Below are positions 33,564 to 45,367 of a DNA stretch of 64,000 nucleotides, piece after piece (within the stretch, counting starts at the first letter, position 1; each line of letters starts with the position of its first letter). Below the pieces are notes generated by a model. That model made no database searches, was not told where the DNA came from, and saw nothing but the letters and a program-made list of their open reading frames with translations. The translations under genes were made by a program, and so were the position numbers. Where the stretch lies: contig WNNJ02002852.1 in NCBI GenBank assembly GCA_012934845.2, positions 93,178-157,177 on the forward strand, in the 5' to 3' direction. The DNA is from Pomphorhynchus laevis (lineage: Eukaryota > Acanthocephala > Palaeacanthocephala > Echinorhynchida > Pomphorhynchidae).

Positions 33564-34620
33564 GTGACTTCTTTTATCATCTATTGGAACCTTAACACAC
33601 GCTTAAACAGTGTTTAAAGCTCGAAAAACAGAACTACCCTTAATCTGAATCATCGGAGGGAATTTAGCATAAGCTCTGTGCATGGCAATGACGTAGGTCA
33701 TGTAGAAATTCGCAAATATTCGTCCCAAAACAATCCCATTTACACCCCATCTGCCTGATTTTATAATACCTTGTCTGGAGGCATATAACGATATTCCGGA
33801 TGTACAAATCTTCAATAAGCTTGATAGGTCATCTTCCTTAATGTTTGGCGTCACGTGTTTAGGGTATCGTTATAATATACATATTTAATTATAATTTCGA
33901 TTGTCTTCTCTAGTTGTACATTAGTGAAGAGATCTTTCACGTCCAAAGAATATATTATGTGCATCTCTTCAATTGTCTTAATAACGTCTACGAATTCTTT
34001 TGTAGAACACTCCGGATACTCTTTAGGCAAATACTTGGATATTATGTTTACCAAGATCTTGGAATTTTCGTAGGTCGGGGTTTGTATGGTTGATAATTTT
34101 GACCTAAAGGACGAATTGCCCAAAGATTTGTGTGTTTTCGCTTTGCCATAGATGTATCCTAGTCTCTCAGGACCCACAATTTTGCATAGCCCCAGTTTCT
34201 TAGTATCATCGTCTTGATTAATTTTATAAATAATTTTGTTCAATTGTTTAACATTTTCTCTAATTATAAAATCTGATTTTCTTATCATTTTTACGAATTG
34301 TGTGTCCTGTGTTAGTATTTATTAAGTTTCGTATGGTATTTTTTTGCATTATAACAATATTGCTACTTTTATCGGACTTGAGAATCTGTATATACAAATT
34401 CTTAATTTAATTCCAAAGAATTTAAAAAATATATATGACCGTGATGTATATTTGACATAATTAAAAAAAACATTACTAACCCCACAGACATTGAGGTTTC
34501 TGACGAAATAAGAAAGATCTCGCTCGGATTGAACTGTTATATTAGAACAAAATTTGATATTTACAAACCAAAGGCGGCTGTTTAAGAGATGTACTGACAA
34601 AATACAATTTAGCAATTATG
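33526..34620 (-). mobile_element. PLE family D fragment
   Basis: Minus-strand PLE RT, broken. Upstream piece near 34330-34390 reads ILKSDKSSNIVIMQKNTI; 33851-34288 carries GYIYGKAKTHKSLGNSSFRS, SIIYSLDV-type motif A (IYSLDVKDLFTNVQ) and 33603-33854 a motif B relative (GIIKSGRWGVNGIVLGR...FANFYMTYV). The YIDD motif and the endonuclease are absent. A canonical miniature hammerhead lies just 3' of the coding part. A 100-bp piece of this element recurs at 35172-35270. Confidence 0.65.
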
Positions 34621-34696
34621 CAATTATATAATTGGATCACATTTTTACAAGAACATAGTAGAAATTATCACATTTTTTATTATTCTGTTATATATA

Positions 34697-35171
34697 AATC
34701 AAATCAGTAAACTGAGTCTACATATTTAATATAATTATAAAATAAACAAAACATAATAATGCTAAATCAAAATTTAATAATTTATAAAATAATAAGTCAA
34801 ATGATAAGTAAGATTGCATTGACTCTATTTCAAATCAAATCAGCTAACTTAGTCTACGTATTTAATATAATTATAAAATAAACAAAACATAATAATGCTA
34901 AATCAAAATTTAATAATTAAATAATAAAATAAATAATTGTTTTTAGATTTTCTATAATTTAAATCAAGTTTAAATAAAAAATTAAAATTTAAAATAAACG
35001 TTATTTTTATGAATTGACTAATAAATAACATACGTTGTATTAGAATAAGAATTAGAGGTCATCAAAGGGAACTGCTATGCTATCAGGTTTCGGCCCCTAA
35101 CTCTTCTACCCAACATAGCAGCGTGGCCAAATACATGCTAATGATGTATTTCCTCTGATAAAACTATTTAG
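34697..35171 (-). mobile_element. Two PLE family A 3' ends in tandem
   Basis: A short end (34697-34800) and a longer one (34840-35171) that includes the structured block (GGTTTCGGCCCCTAACTCTT on the plus strand). Both start with the family terminus CAGCTAACTTAGTCTAC or close variants. Confidence 0.65.
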
Positions 35172-35270
35172 TTTAGGGTATCGTTATAATATACATATTT
35201 AATTATAATTTCGATTGTCTTCTCTAGTTGTACATTAGTGAAGAGATCTTTCACATCCAAAGAATATATT
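35172..35270 (-). repeat. Duplicate of a PLE D segment
   Basis: TTTAGGGTATCGTTATAATA onward matches 33857-33955 almost base for base. It lies exactly at the broken edge of a family A end. Confidence 0.8.
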
Positions 35271-35407
35271 ACGTTAAAAAAATTATTGGTTATTAAAGTT
35301 CTTACAATCTAAAGTAAATACAAATTGGCTGCTTAATAAACTACTTACAAGATTAATATACACAATCTAAATAAGGTAAATACACTCTTGAAGAAATTAA
35401 TCTATTA
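35271..35407. other. Short unassigned stretch
   Basis: AT-rich. Contains two AGTAAATACA-like words also seen before the hammerhead motif at 63.93 kb, so it may be a decayed PLE end. Confidence 0.3.
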
Positions 35408-36034
35408 CAAAAAATCAGTTAAAGTGATTACAGCTAATTACAATTGATTACAGCTAATTACAATTGACTCAGCTAATTACAATTGATTACATCTAATAAC
35501 ACATTGCCGTCGACAACATATTACTGTCGGAAAACCCTCGGCGAATGAAAGGGGCAAAGCTTGGTATTTGCCCGCATTGTAACAGGCCAATCGCACTTAC
35601 AAAATTCGGAAATGTACGTTTTCACAAGAGTATTAAGGTTCGGTGCCCAGGCACTAGCTGCGCTTCGAATATTTCTACACCCAATGTTTCCTCTCATGTC
35701 AAAAAATCAATTTAACTGATCAAAAAATCAGTTAAAGTGATTACAGCTAATTACAATTGATTACAGCAAATTACAATTGACTCAGATAATTACAATTGAT
35801 TACATCTAATAACACATTGCCGTTGACAACATATTACTGTCGGAAACCCCTCGGCGAATGGAAGGGGCAAAGCTTGGTATTTGCCCGCATTGTAACAGGC
35901 CAATAGCACTTACAAAATTCGGAAATGTACGTTTTCACAAGAGTATTAAGGTTTGGTGCCCAGGCACTAGCTGCGCTTCGAATATTTCTACACCCAATAT
36001 TTCCTCTCATGTCAAACTTACAGCCGAACGTCAA
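35408..36034 (+). repeat. Tandemly duplicated 5' end of family E
   Basis: Two direct copies, period 313 bp, of the leader plus the first codons of family E. The leader itself holds four runs of a 20-bp word GATTACAGCTAATTACAATT or variants. The first copy breaks off after about 55 codons and the second continues into the full element. Confidence 0.8.
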
Positions 36035-39000
36035 ACCTACAAAGGATCTGAAATGGCTTCGACCAACGACGTTTCCCACAATTTGAACGCATATGAAACG
36101 CTTCACCGTATTTGGGCATCACCTACGCTGACAGTAAAACGAATCCCTTGGAGTTTACGAAATAAAGCAGCTCGCATTTTTACCAATCTTATTGAAGAGG
36201 CACTAGAACATAAATCGCCATATAGCTGGACTAGTCTTTTGGGGTTCGCAAAAGTGTGCCTATCAACTCATTCAGGTGATCACCGAAATGTACGAAAACA
36301 TATAGAGAATGCACTAAAGTCAGCCGAAAACAGGCAGTTTGACACTTCCTTTCTCACGCATGTTTGTGCGCAACAAACGACCCGACATAAACACGACAAA
36401 TCAAAGACTATGACAATCGAACTTGTGCGACAGGGAAACTACGGCAAGGCAATGGAACGAATATCTTCGTCACGGCTGGCGCCGTTCACAGAACAGACCC
36501 ACCGTAAGCTCACAGATTTGCACCCACCCGGTAAAGGTATTATAACCTCAATCCCAACGGCAGAACACGGTATTGTCATCGATTCGGATACCGTTCGTGA
36601 TTCAATTTTCTCATTCCCCTCTGCAACGTCACCAGGTTGTCTCGGTTTAAGAGCCGAACACCTACAAGACATGATCACAGCGGACCAGTCTGGAAAGCTT
36701 CTAAGTCGCATGACACATATGATAAATTATATGGCAGCCGGTGACCTTCCTGTAGATATATCTCGATATTTTGCGGGTGCAGATCTTATCGCTATAGAAA
36801 GACCAAATGGAGGTATACGCCCAATAGCGGCAGGAGAATTGTTACGGAGGGTGTGTGCAAAGTGTATTTGCACGAAGATGCGCGATCAGTTCACTAAAAT
36901 ATTTCAACCACAACAGGTCGGTGTTGCGGTGGCAAATGGCGCAGATTTAATAATTTACTAGGTTCGACGATTGCCCGAACAGATGCACACCTCGGAAAAT
37001 TGGGTATGGGCAAAAGTGGATGTTTGAACGCTTTTAATACAGTTGACAGGCAATGCTTTATTGACGCAGTCGACATTGAAGCACCTTCTATTGGACCGTG
37101 GATCAAATGGTGCTACTCGCAACCATCAAATTTACGATTTGGAGCAGCAAAAAGCCTTACATCGTCAGCAGGAGAACAACAAAGGGACCCTCTTGGCCCA
37201 TTCCTTTTTTCGCTGGCAATCCAACCGATTTTTCGGAAAGTCGACTCGGTTACAGGTATCGGTCTTAACAAGTGCTATTTAGACGATGGAATAATTGGAG
37301 GTGAACCCAAGGCAGTTGATATCACATTAAACATGATTGCAAACGAGCTGGAACAAATCGGACTATCAATGAATTGACAAAAAACCGAATTAATAGGCCA
37401 CACAGAAGCAATTATCTCAACGCAGACAGGATGGACTCACTCTCCACATACAAAGACTGACTGCAGTTTTACTCTTTTGGGATGCCCAATTGGTTCGCAA
37501 GAGTTTGTAGAAGCATATCTCATAAATAGTTGCTTACCAAACCTAGTAAATGACACGGAGCTTGTCGCGTCGCTTCCGGGCGCTCATGTGGCTTACCTGC
37601 TATTGCGCCACTGTGCTTCCGCTCTACGAATAGCATTCCTAATGAGGAATGTAGATCCAGCGAGCACCGAACTTTTCTGTAAGCAGTTTGATAATGCTGT
37701 GATACGGGCGATGGAAATAATCGCTTCAATACAACTATCAGCGCGAACACGATCTCAAGTTGAGCTCCCACTAAAAATGGGGGGTCTGGGCCTTAGGAGT
37801 ACAAACTAACACAGAGCGGCAGCCTTTGCAGCAAGCGTCAGCACAGTGGCTGCGTTTGTGAACCAAGATATAAATACATTTCCGGGCTTTGTAAACGCGA
37901 ATGAAATACTTACGCTACACGGAGCAGAAGTGGAACAACAGGCTTCATCCACAAGACAACATCAAATATCGTTCAAAATTGACTCAGAGAAGCGGAAAAA
38001 TCTATTAGACACAGGAGATGATCGGACAAGGGCAGACTAGTAGCGGTGTCACAGCCACATGCAAACGCATGGTTACAATGCGCCACAAAACGAAGTCTCG
38101 GCCTAGCTCTTACCGACCAAGAATTTACAATTCTTATAAGAATGTGGTTAGGCGTGCAAATTGCTCCAAGGGACTACCGTTGTAGTCGATGTTTTCGAAA
38201 CGCAGATGCTGAGGGCTTCCATGCACTAACTTGCAACTACGGTGGTTTTCCAGGAATGCGTCATAATGGAATTCGTGACGTCGTTCTCCAGGCGGCACAA
38301 TCAGCAGGAATGCATGTGGGTTGCGAGGTTCGCAACCTTGTCCAAAATCTTCAAGAACGGCCAGCCGATATCCTGATCTACAGGGATCCTTCAGATGCTA
38401 TAGACTTTGCGGTAACACATCTACTACATAAATCTTTTCTTCGCCAGGTAGCTTATGTGCCTGGTTACGCAGCTGCGCAGTACGCATAATCGGTCAAAGA
38501 TAGAAAGTACCGTGCTAAAATGATTGAGGCGGGATATAACTTTATACCTGCAGTCTTGGAGTGTTACGGCGGCTGGAATATGGAAGGGGAGAAAATCATC
38601 AGACGAATCGCCCGATACTTAGCAATTCGATCATCTATACCATACAGCATCGCATCTGCACGGCTCTTTCAACGAATATCAATAACACTCATGCGAGGAA
38701 ATTCAAAAGCTATATAATCTAGCATTGATATGTTAAACCGACCGTATTACAAGATCGCTAACCACATAATGGAGAATCCCACACGAAGAATGAACCCATT
38801 CCAGGCACTTGATCTGGCAGTTGACTATCTTCTATCGTCAATTGATCAGTCCGCTCCTGGATACATTGAATTTAAAAATACAAATGAAGTAACTGTCACG
38901 CTAGCTAATATACCAGGTTTCAGTGTCGATACGTCAGTTTTTACAGGAACTCATAAATTGTGTTCCAACAGAGATTGTGTACTTATAGAAGAAAACGGAA

Positions 39001-39455
39001 AATTCACACTAAAAGTATTGAGCTCTGCAATCACAGTAAAGCCCCAAAGTCTTTCAAGCAAAATTAAGCCACATTTTGACACCTTTCTGCAACAATGTGA
39101 CAATTCATCAAATAATAACGACGCTGATGATCCTGAATCTTTACCTATAAACTCACAGCCAGAAACCGAAATTAGTAAACAGTCCGTCGGTTATATAACA
39201 CATGACGTACATACATTATCTGATTCTGAATTAACTGACAGTTTATCGAACGCAAATAGTGATAATCATGAATCGGAAGGAAGTTTTAATTATGAAACAG
39301 AATTATTAACTGACTTTTGTGAAACAGATCAAATAATCACGCATACTATAAATAAACAGATGATACCGGAAAAAGGTCGGCTAGTTGTCAGTGGATCGGT
39401 TGGCTCAGATATTCTAGATGATCAGGCGCTATCTGAAAGTAGTGATAACGAATAG
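35858..39455 (+). pseudogene. REL retrotransposon family E, near full length (copy 2)
   Basis: Non-LTR element with one long protein, interrupted by about five stops or frame changes. N-terminal zinc knuckle C9, C12, H27, C34 (GICPHCNRPIAL), then the region before RT, RPNGGIRPIAAGELLRR (fingers), WAKVDVLNAFNTVDR (motif A, about 37010-37055), EQQRDPLGPFLF (motif B), KCYLDDGIIGG (motif C, near 37275), LPLKMGGLGLRSTN (thumb), SQPHANAWLQC, CSRCFRN...HALTC knuckle, RHNGIRD, nuclease-like DFAVTH, and an acidic tail to 39455. Order RT, Cys/His knuckle, nuclease-like domain is that of REL-class retrotransposons. The 3' half matches the minus-strand copy at 5.8-7.3 kb. Exact clade not decided. Confidence 0.8.
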
Positions 39456-39499
39456 GAGGAAGTCTAACGCTATCGATTATGGACATTATACGAAGAGGT

Positions 39500-39850
39500 T
39501 GACTATTTCTTTGACATTTATGTTCTGTATTGAATTGTTTACCTGCCATTATTTGGCCTATCCAAAATAGTTCTTTGTGGTTTCGCTTTTCTGTATCGTC
39601 CATGTTTCCGTCAAGAATTGCAGTTTTCATCTGATGCTCTGGATATTCAATGCAGTGTTATACTGTCCTATCGTTCTTAAGTCGTTTATGAGCAATATCC
39701 GATCGTCTGGTAAGAGTCCTTATGTTCATCTTTCCGTCTGGTTAACAAACATAGGTTGCTGAACATTCAATGCATTTACACACGTAAACCACTTGTAAAC
39801 TACTTTTGCTTTTGCAGTTTAAATTACATTCGATGAATGTTTGTATCACC
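39500..39850 (-). pseudogene. PLE GIY-YIG endonuclease fragment
   Basis: Minus strand: CNLNCKSKSSLQVVYVCKCI, ECSATYVC, then MNIRTLTRRSDIAHKRL, and KELFWIGQIMAGKQFNTEHK. This is the GIY-YIG domain with its Cys linker, Arg helix and C-terminal FWIGQ helix; the YVG of the second strand is damaged. Closest in the window to the fragments at 62.9-63.7 kb. It appears to lie in an intron or downstream flank of the host exons at 40.1-40.9 kb. Confidence 0.65.
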
Positions 39851-40099
39851 AACAAATAGGTACAGCAATGTGAAGCCCCGTGACCTCAGTATTTGCTGGA
39901 CTCTATGTAGCTTACAAGAATACACTCAATGTGCATTCTTGCTGCGACCTGGGATCCGTCATGAATTCGTTCATATATTTGTAAAAACATATGATCGATA
40001 TATTAACTATATATTTACAATATATGAACAATATATGAACGAATAAGAATATAGTGCATTTCTTGTTCGAGTTTGAATAATAAATATTTTTATACTTAC

Positions 40100-40177
40100 G
40101 GTTACTAATCGTTTCAAAGCATTAACGTATGAATCTTCTGCTTGATACATTTGAACGATTATTACTCTTTTTTTATG
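40100..40177 (-). CDS. Host exon, start of a RhoGEF (DH) domain
   Basis: A 78-bp, 26-codon exon on the minus strand with acceptor TTATTTGTAG and donor GTAAGTAT. It reads HKKRVIIVQMYQAEDSYVNA and then LKRLVT. The pattern R-x-x-x-I-x-x-x-x-x-x-E-x-x-Y-V-x-x-L-x-x-L is the first helix of Dbl-homology domains, which activate Rho GTPases. It continues in phase 0 from the exon upstream across a 44-bp intron (40178-40221). Which RhoGEF cannot be told. Confidence 0.55.
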
Positions 40178-40221
40178 CTACAAATAATGGACAAAAATAA
40201 ATTAACTATATATTTAAAAAC
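40178..40221 (-). other. 44-bp intron
   Basis: GTTTTTAAAT...TTTGTAG between two frame-compatible exons. Very short and AT-rich, a useful hint about the host. Confidence 0.5.
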
Positions 40222-40930
40222 CTGCATATTATCGAGATTACAGGATGTACAACCTTCAAGGAGATTCACAAAGTCGTTTGTTTCGTTATGTTCAGCATTT
40301 GAATTGGATGCTATTGAATCTGCTGACATTAAATCAAATTGAACATCATTATGGCTTTGAACTCTGCGGCTATTGTCAAGTTCATTTTTTAATTCTTCGT
40401 ACTTGGAGTCACCTGGAGCATTAAAAGTACTCCAACGCTGAAGAAATATCTGTCTATTTTCGATATCCTTATCTTTGTCGATTTCCAAATATTCCCGTGA
40501 GGACGAATCTTCGTAATCTGTTGAGTTTTCACAAATACTAGTACCAACAGTTTTTAAAATCGAGTTATTTTGCATAATTGTGTTAGTAACGGTAGTTTTA
40601 ATTTTTCTTGACTTTTGAAAAGGATTCAGTTTCGAATGATCCTTTACTATTATAATAAACCCTTTTTCATTCGGACTTGATTGCTGATATTGATTTGAAT
40701 CAGCTTGAAGCTCACGAAGTGATACGGGCGACTTTTGAAGTTCAGCTTCTAGATTGTTGATCCTTTCGTCAATATTATTTACTAAAGTAGACAAGTACAT
40801 TAGGTCACCAGATACACGACTTTCAGATGATATTGATGTATTTATATTTTTACTTAAATTAACATCTGATTCAGTTCCAACAGGTTGTGCAATAACATCG
40901 TTACAAGTGACTAGCTGATTTTGAAAATCA
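40222..40930 (-). CDS. Host exon, polar region of the putative RhoGEF
   Basis: A 709-bp exon on the minus strand, open over its full length. The acceptor is AATATTTTAG at 40931-40940 and the donor is CAG then GTTTTTAAAT at 40221. The reading frame enters with one base of a split codon and leaves in phase 0. The product is polar and probably disordered, rich in Ser, Asn and Asp, with a possible coiled coil near DERINNLEAELQKSPVSLRE. No known domain. It ends in CNLDNMQ and joins the DH-like exon. If read without splicing it would end 19 codons later in a stop, which is why I prefer the spliced model. Confidence 0.55.
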
Positions 40931-41584
40931 CTAAAATATTAATTGAAAGAATACTTCATAAAATAAATTAAATGCAAATGATTAAAAATGATCAATTAGT
41001 TAAAATTTGATTATCAAATTTTAGTTAAAATTTGATTATCAAAAATCGGAAATGTAATGAAGTAAAATTGTAATTATATAAAACAATCATAATATTAAAA
41101 TGAAACTATAAACTTGCAAATATATGCAACTAACGTTATATAAAAATGTTATTTTATATTGATATACTAAGGAATTATTAATAAAAATCATGAAGGAAAA
41201 ATATTTTTATTGAAGCATATTATAAAAACGAGAGTACTTAAAAACACTCGACAAAGATCATCAAATAATCGAAATACAATTTTAATTAAATTATAATTTT
41301 GAGGTAAAAAGTTTGATGAATAAAAATATAATATGTATATTATTTATTTTTAAGATGTATTTGTGCAGCACTATTTTGACTTAAGAAATATGAGCAAAAT
41401 CAAATTTCACAACAATTCCTCATGATGATCACTTATCTTTATGATAATACATAGTATATTATTTATTGGTGTTTCAGAAAAATACAAATAAATTTATTTT
41501 TAAGATTGAGAATATGATTAAGATAAAGATCAATATACAAAACATTTAGCTTAAATCGAATCTGTCTATCCATGATTATAAAAT
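40931..41584. other. AT-rich noncoding, likely intron
   Basis: No ORF or repeat recognised. It precedes the 709-bp exon on the minus strand and ends in a plausible acceptor. Confidence 0.4.
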
Positions 41585-42104
41585 ATAAGTACATCCTCCT
41601 TGTAATATAGCAGTTCCTCCTGATGACTTCTAATTCTTATCTTGATACATCGTATGCTATTTAATAATATATGAATTAGTCAATATTATGAATTAGTCAA
41701 TTCATAAAAATTAACTTTACTTCAAAATTCAATTTTTTATTTTAATAAAAAATTGAAATTTATATTTTTCTTACAATTGCTGAAGATAATGCCAGCTATG
41801 CATCGAAATATTCGGTTAAATAAATTTTGCGATGATTTTTGCCAGCTTTGTTCAAATTTAAATGTTATCACACCGTCGCATTCATCATTCAAATTCAATA
41901 TAAAGATACTTAAAGATATTAATTGTTTTGTCAGTGTAACATCTATACGATTGATTAAAGAATTCTTGCATATTACATTGCAGAAAACGCCGGTGAAAGA
42001 CAACAAGTATAGCTGAGACTTGCGATTACCATAATTGCGTCAAAAATACTACGTAAATATTGCGTCATAAACACGTTCTAAATTACCATAAATACGTCAT
42101 TAGC
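41585..42104 (+). mobile_element. PLE family A end fragment and unassigned ORF
   Basis: 41585-41755 is a partial family A 3' region (GCAGTTCCTCCTGATGACTT). 41753-42016 is open on the plus strand for 87 residues (CDDFCQLCSNLNV...) and on the minus strand for 89. I recognise neither. Confidence 0.4.
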
Positions 42105-43075
42105 ATGTACTTGGTCCCGCTGCTATGCTGGTCGAGGAATAGAGGGCCGAAACCTGAATATTATATTTAATATTATAAATGATATATTTTATATTATAAT
42201 ATCATATTACAGACGCTATATAATAATATAAAGCGTCTGCTTTTATTAGTCAATTCATAACAATTGATTTTATTTTAAATTCCAATCTTAATTTTTAATA
42301 TAAAAATATAAATTATATAAAATCTGAATAATAATTTATAATTATCATTTATTTAATTCTATGTAACATCGTTTTAAATTGATAAATAGTATAAAATATG
42401 TAGACTCAATTAGCTAATCTGATTACACTACTCTTAAGTTTGACTTGAAAAATATCCCACTGCGGATCGAAACTTTTTCCCCGGTAATATAACCTCTGTC
42501 AGAAATACTGAAACTATGTATTATTAATACGACATTATATGTCTGCTAAATTTCAAGCAAGTTTGATGATTTGTTCAATTTCTAATAAGAAATTTCTTAC
42601 TAGAAATAAAAAATATTTTTTAAACTATTAAGTGAAAATTTTTTAAGAATGTTACATATGCTTATTTGGTACCACTGCTATGTTGGTACGAGGAATAGTA
42701 GCCAAAACCTGATAACATAGCAGTTCCTCCTGATGACATCTAATCCTTGTTCTGATAAATCCTCTGTTATTTATTATTCAATTCATGTAAATAGACTTAT
42801 ATTTTAAATTTAAATTTTAAAGTTTAACTTGATATAAAAATTAATTGTATTAAATCTTAAATAATTATTTATTATTTTTATTATTTTACTACTTAAAAAT
42901 TTATTGATTATATTTACTGTAACTAAAACCCTGAAGATGACGTGCCAGAGTGCCGTCGAAATATTGGATTATAAAAAAATAAATCACAATGTTTCCTCGC
43001 CTTCTAACAATATTTATTATTTATCTTTATTTATATATAGTGTATAACGCATAGACTTGGTTATCTGATTTATGT
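42105..43075 (+). mobile_element. Stacked PLE 3' ends (family A and a hammerhead-ended PLE)
   Basis: 42105-42420 and 42655-42900 are family A ends. At 42906-43015 a different PLE terminus is inserted (CCTGAAGATGACGTGCC... then GAAATATTGGATTA and TTTCCTCGCCTTC), and the family A terminus resumes at 43020-43075. All are 5'-truncated and non-coding. Confidence 0.6.
42927..42970 (+). ncRNA. Miniature hammerhead-like motif
   Basis: ACC, CUGAAGA (42931-42937), U, GACG...CGUC stem II, GAAA (42958-42961), UA, UU, GG. Stem I is only CC/GG with a weak extension and stem III one pair. There is one extra base between CUGAAGA and stem II, as in several other motifs here. Confidence 0.45.
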
Positions 43076-43099
43076 GCTTTATTCAAAATCATTTAAATA

Positions 43100-43290
43100 C
43101 TTTAATTGTTTTAGAAGTTGACGAGCGAGGAAATATAATTTATTTAGTGAATTTTCGAATGCAACTGCATTCATCATCAGATTGTATGTTTATTAGTTAT
43201 CAAACTTCTTTTAAGGTGTTAAAAGAAGTTTAACACCTTAAAATAAATTATGTTTCCTCGCTCGTCAACTTATAAAACAATTGTTTATAA
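43100..43290. repeat. Inverted repeat of PLE ends
   Basis: Arms around GTTGACGAGCGAGGAAATAT (about 43115-43140) and ATGTTTCCTCGCTCGTCAAC (about 43248-43270). Inside, on the minus strand, CUGAUGA (43180-43174), U, a perfect 7-bp stem II GAAUGCA/UGCAUUC and GAAA (43156-43153). Stems I and III are not convincing. Confidence 0.5.
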
Positions 43291-43304
43291 GGGAAATTTA
43301 TATC

Positions 43305-44105
43305 TTCAAAAATAATTTAATAGATACATATTTTAAACTAGGTTACTGTAAAAATATCATCAAACAGAAAATAGTAAAATGTATAGATCAACAACATAAT
43401 ATTAAAGATAAATTTAAACTCGTAATCGGAAAATGCTTATGCATAATAAATAATATACTCTGTATTAGAATAAGATACACTCGATAATCAAATTTCATCA
43501 GAGGAAATATGTCATTAGCGCGTATTCGGGACCGCTGCCATGCTGGGTCCAGGAATAGAAGAAAAACGCTGATTAATTAGCACTTCCTTCTGATGAACTA
43601 TGATCCTTTTTCTTATACATTGTCATAGATTAGCAAATATAAATAAATATTTCTACATATAAATAAACAATAATATTAAAAATAAATTTAAAATTTTAAG
43701 CGGAAAATTTTTATGGATGGATAATAAATATACTTTGTATTAGGATAAGATACTAGATAATCAAATTTCACCAGAGAAAATAAGTCATTAGCATGAATTT
43801 GCCCCCGTTGCTATGTTGGATCGAGGAATACGGGCCGAAGTCTTATTACATAGCAAGTTCTTCCTGCTTATTTCTCATCCTTTTTTGAAAAATCGATGTT
43901 ATTTATTAGTCAGTTCACAAAAGGACTTTTATTTTAAATTTCAATTTTTTATTTTAACTGGATATAAATTATATTAAATCGTATAACACTTATTAATTAT
44001 TTATAATTATTTGATTTTTTATTATTTAATTATAAAATTTGGATTTAGCTTTATTGTTTTCAATTGTATAATTATATTTAATTCGTAACTCAGTTAGCGG
44101 ATTAG
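43305..44105 (+). mobile_element. Two PLE family A 3' parts
   Basis: 43305-43620 holds the thumb end (LIDTYFKLGYCKNIIKQKIV) and the terminal structured region. 43640-44105 holds the last codons and a full 3' region ending CGTAACTCAGTTAGCGGATT. In the second, the long stem III pair has a C-G to U-A compensatory change. Confidence 0.65.
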
Positions 44106-44732
44106 ATTTGTCGTTCAAATAAATCTATATTTGGTCTTTTGTGCAATTATTATACAGAGATATTTGAAAGCATCCATGATGGATCCCGACCAACAGCTAT
44201 ACAATTCTAAACGAATCTATATAGTATAAATATGAATTTATCATCTAGATATCTTGTCTACATTTTGGTTGAACTTATCGGATGCTCTATTGCTTAATGA
44301 ACTGACTATGATAAAACATTTTAGCATCAAGAACGTTACAGGAAAATTTGTTGGCAAGTCTTTTAGCATAGCAATACACTACTTGATGACAAAGAACATT
44401 AAAGTAGAATAAAGTAGATAAATAAATAAGAAAACTAGATATGAACATTAAATTAAAATTCACAAATTTTCGACTATTGCAATAGTCCTTTTCAAGTATT
44501 GTTTTGACATGAAAAAGAAAAATGATGTATTTATACAATAAAAACGGAAGAAACCAACGATGAAAATTTTACCGATTTGTAGTGTGCTAGTAGGGATATC
44601 TAACTTTCATTGTCCTTATTACCATCCATCGTGTTAGAATAACTATGAATGCATATAATTTCTCTTATCAGTCGTCGAGATAGGCTGTCTTCATTTTCCA
44701 AGACCTTAGAACTAGAAAAATCAGGTTCATGG
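44106..44732. other. Stretch without recognised gene
   Basis: One 83-residue minus-strand ORF (44287-44538) without motif. Nothing else that I can support. Confidence 0.3.
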
Positions 44733-45345
44733 TTATGATTCAGCCAATGATTTACTAATGCTCACTATTGGGCGACCTTTGCATGTAACATCTGATTTAT
44801 GTGACTTGAGGAGAAGATAAAATTTCCCGCATAGTGGTGATTTAACTGTCAGTTTCTTATATTCTTCAATATCGTCAAATGTGTTACATGTTATATTTGA
44901 TATTGTGTTTACCCGATCGCCGTATTCTTCATTAACCTCGATGTAGGGTCTAGTCATTAGTTGTCGGTACCCTTCGTTAAGATAATCTCGTTTAGCGCAC
45001 ACTACAACCCGGCCAGATTTATATGCTCTCTTGAAAACAACTTCTGGGTTGTTAATTAAAGATTTCACAGCCTTATGTTCATGGTTTGTCATGTTATCTG
45101 AGAATCCCGAATTAGGCCTTATTTTAAGAAAGCTTTGAATCTTGTCTCTTTAAAAATTGATTAATTTGAATTGTTTTCATCTCATGACATGCCTGAAGTT
45201 GAAATATTTTATACGCCTCTGATATCGTTGATGTTATCATACCATGACTATCAAATTCTGGTTTTATTGAAGCATAATTGAGGCCGAGATTAAGCAGTTT
45301 CATCTCATTTGGCTGCAACTCATATGTCGATATGTTCTTCACAAA
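44733..45345 (-). pseudogene. PLE reverse transcriptase N-terminal fragment
   Basis: Minus strand. 45124-45342 has NEMKLLNLGLNYASIKPEFD, the first conserved block of PLE RTs, and 44733-45092 has FKRAYKSGRVVVCAKRDYLN and GKFYLLLKSHKSDVTCKGRP followed by IVS. Catalytic motifs are missing. It differs from families A-D, so this is a further PLE family or a diverged C relative. Confidence 0.6.
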
Positions 45346-45367
45346 CGAAAGCTCGTTTTGATTACTT

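Noticed and set aside
43153-43180. Complete hammerhead in the 43.1-kb fold-back
   Set aside because: Only the CUGAUGA strand, stem II and GAAA are present; stems I and III could not be drawn.
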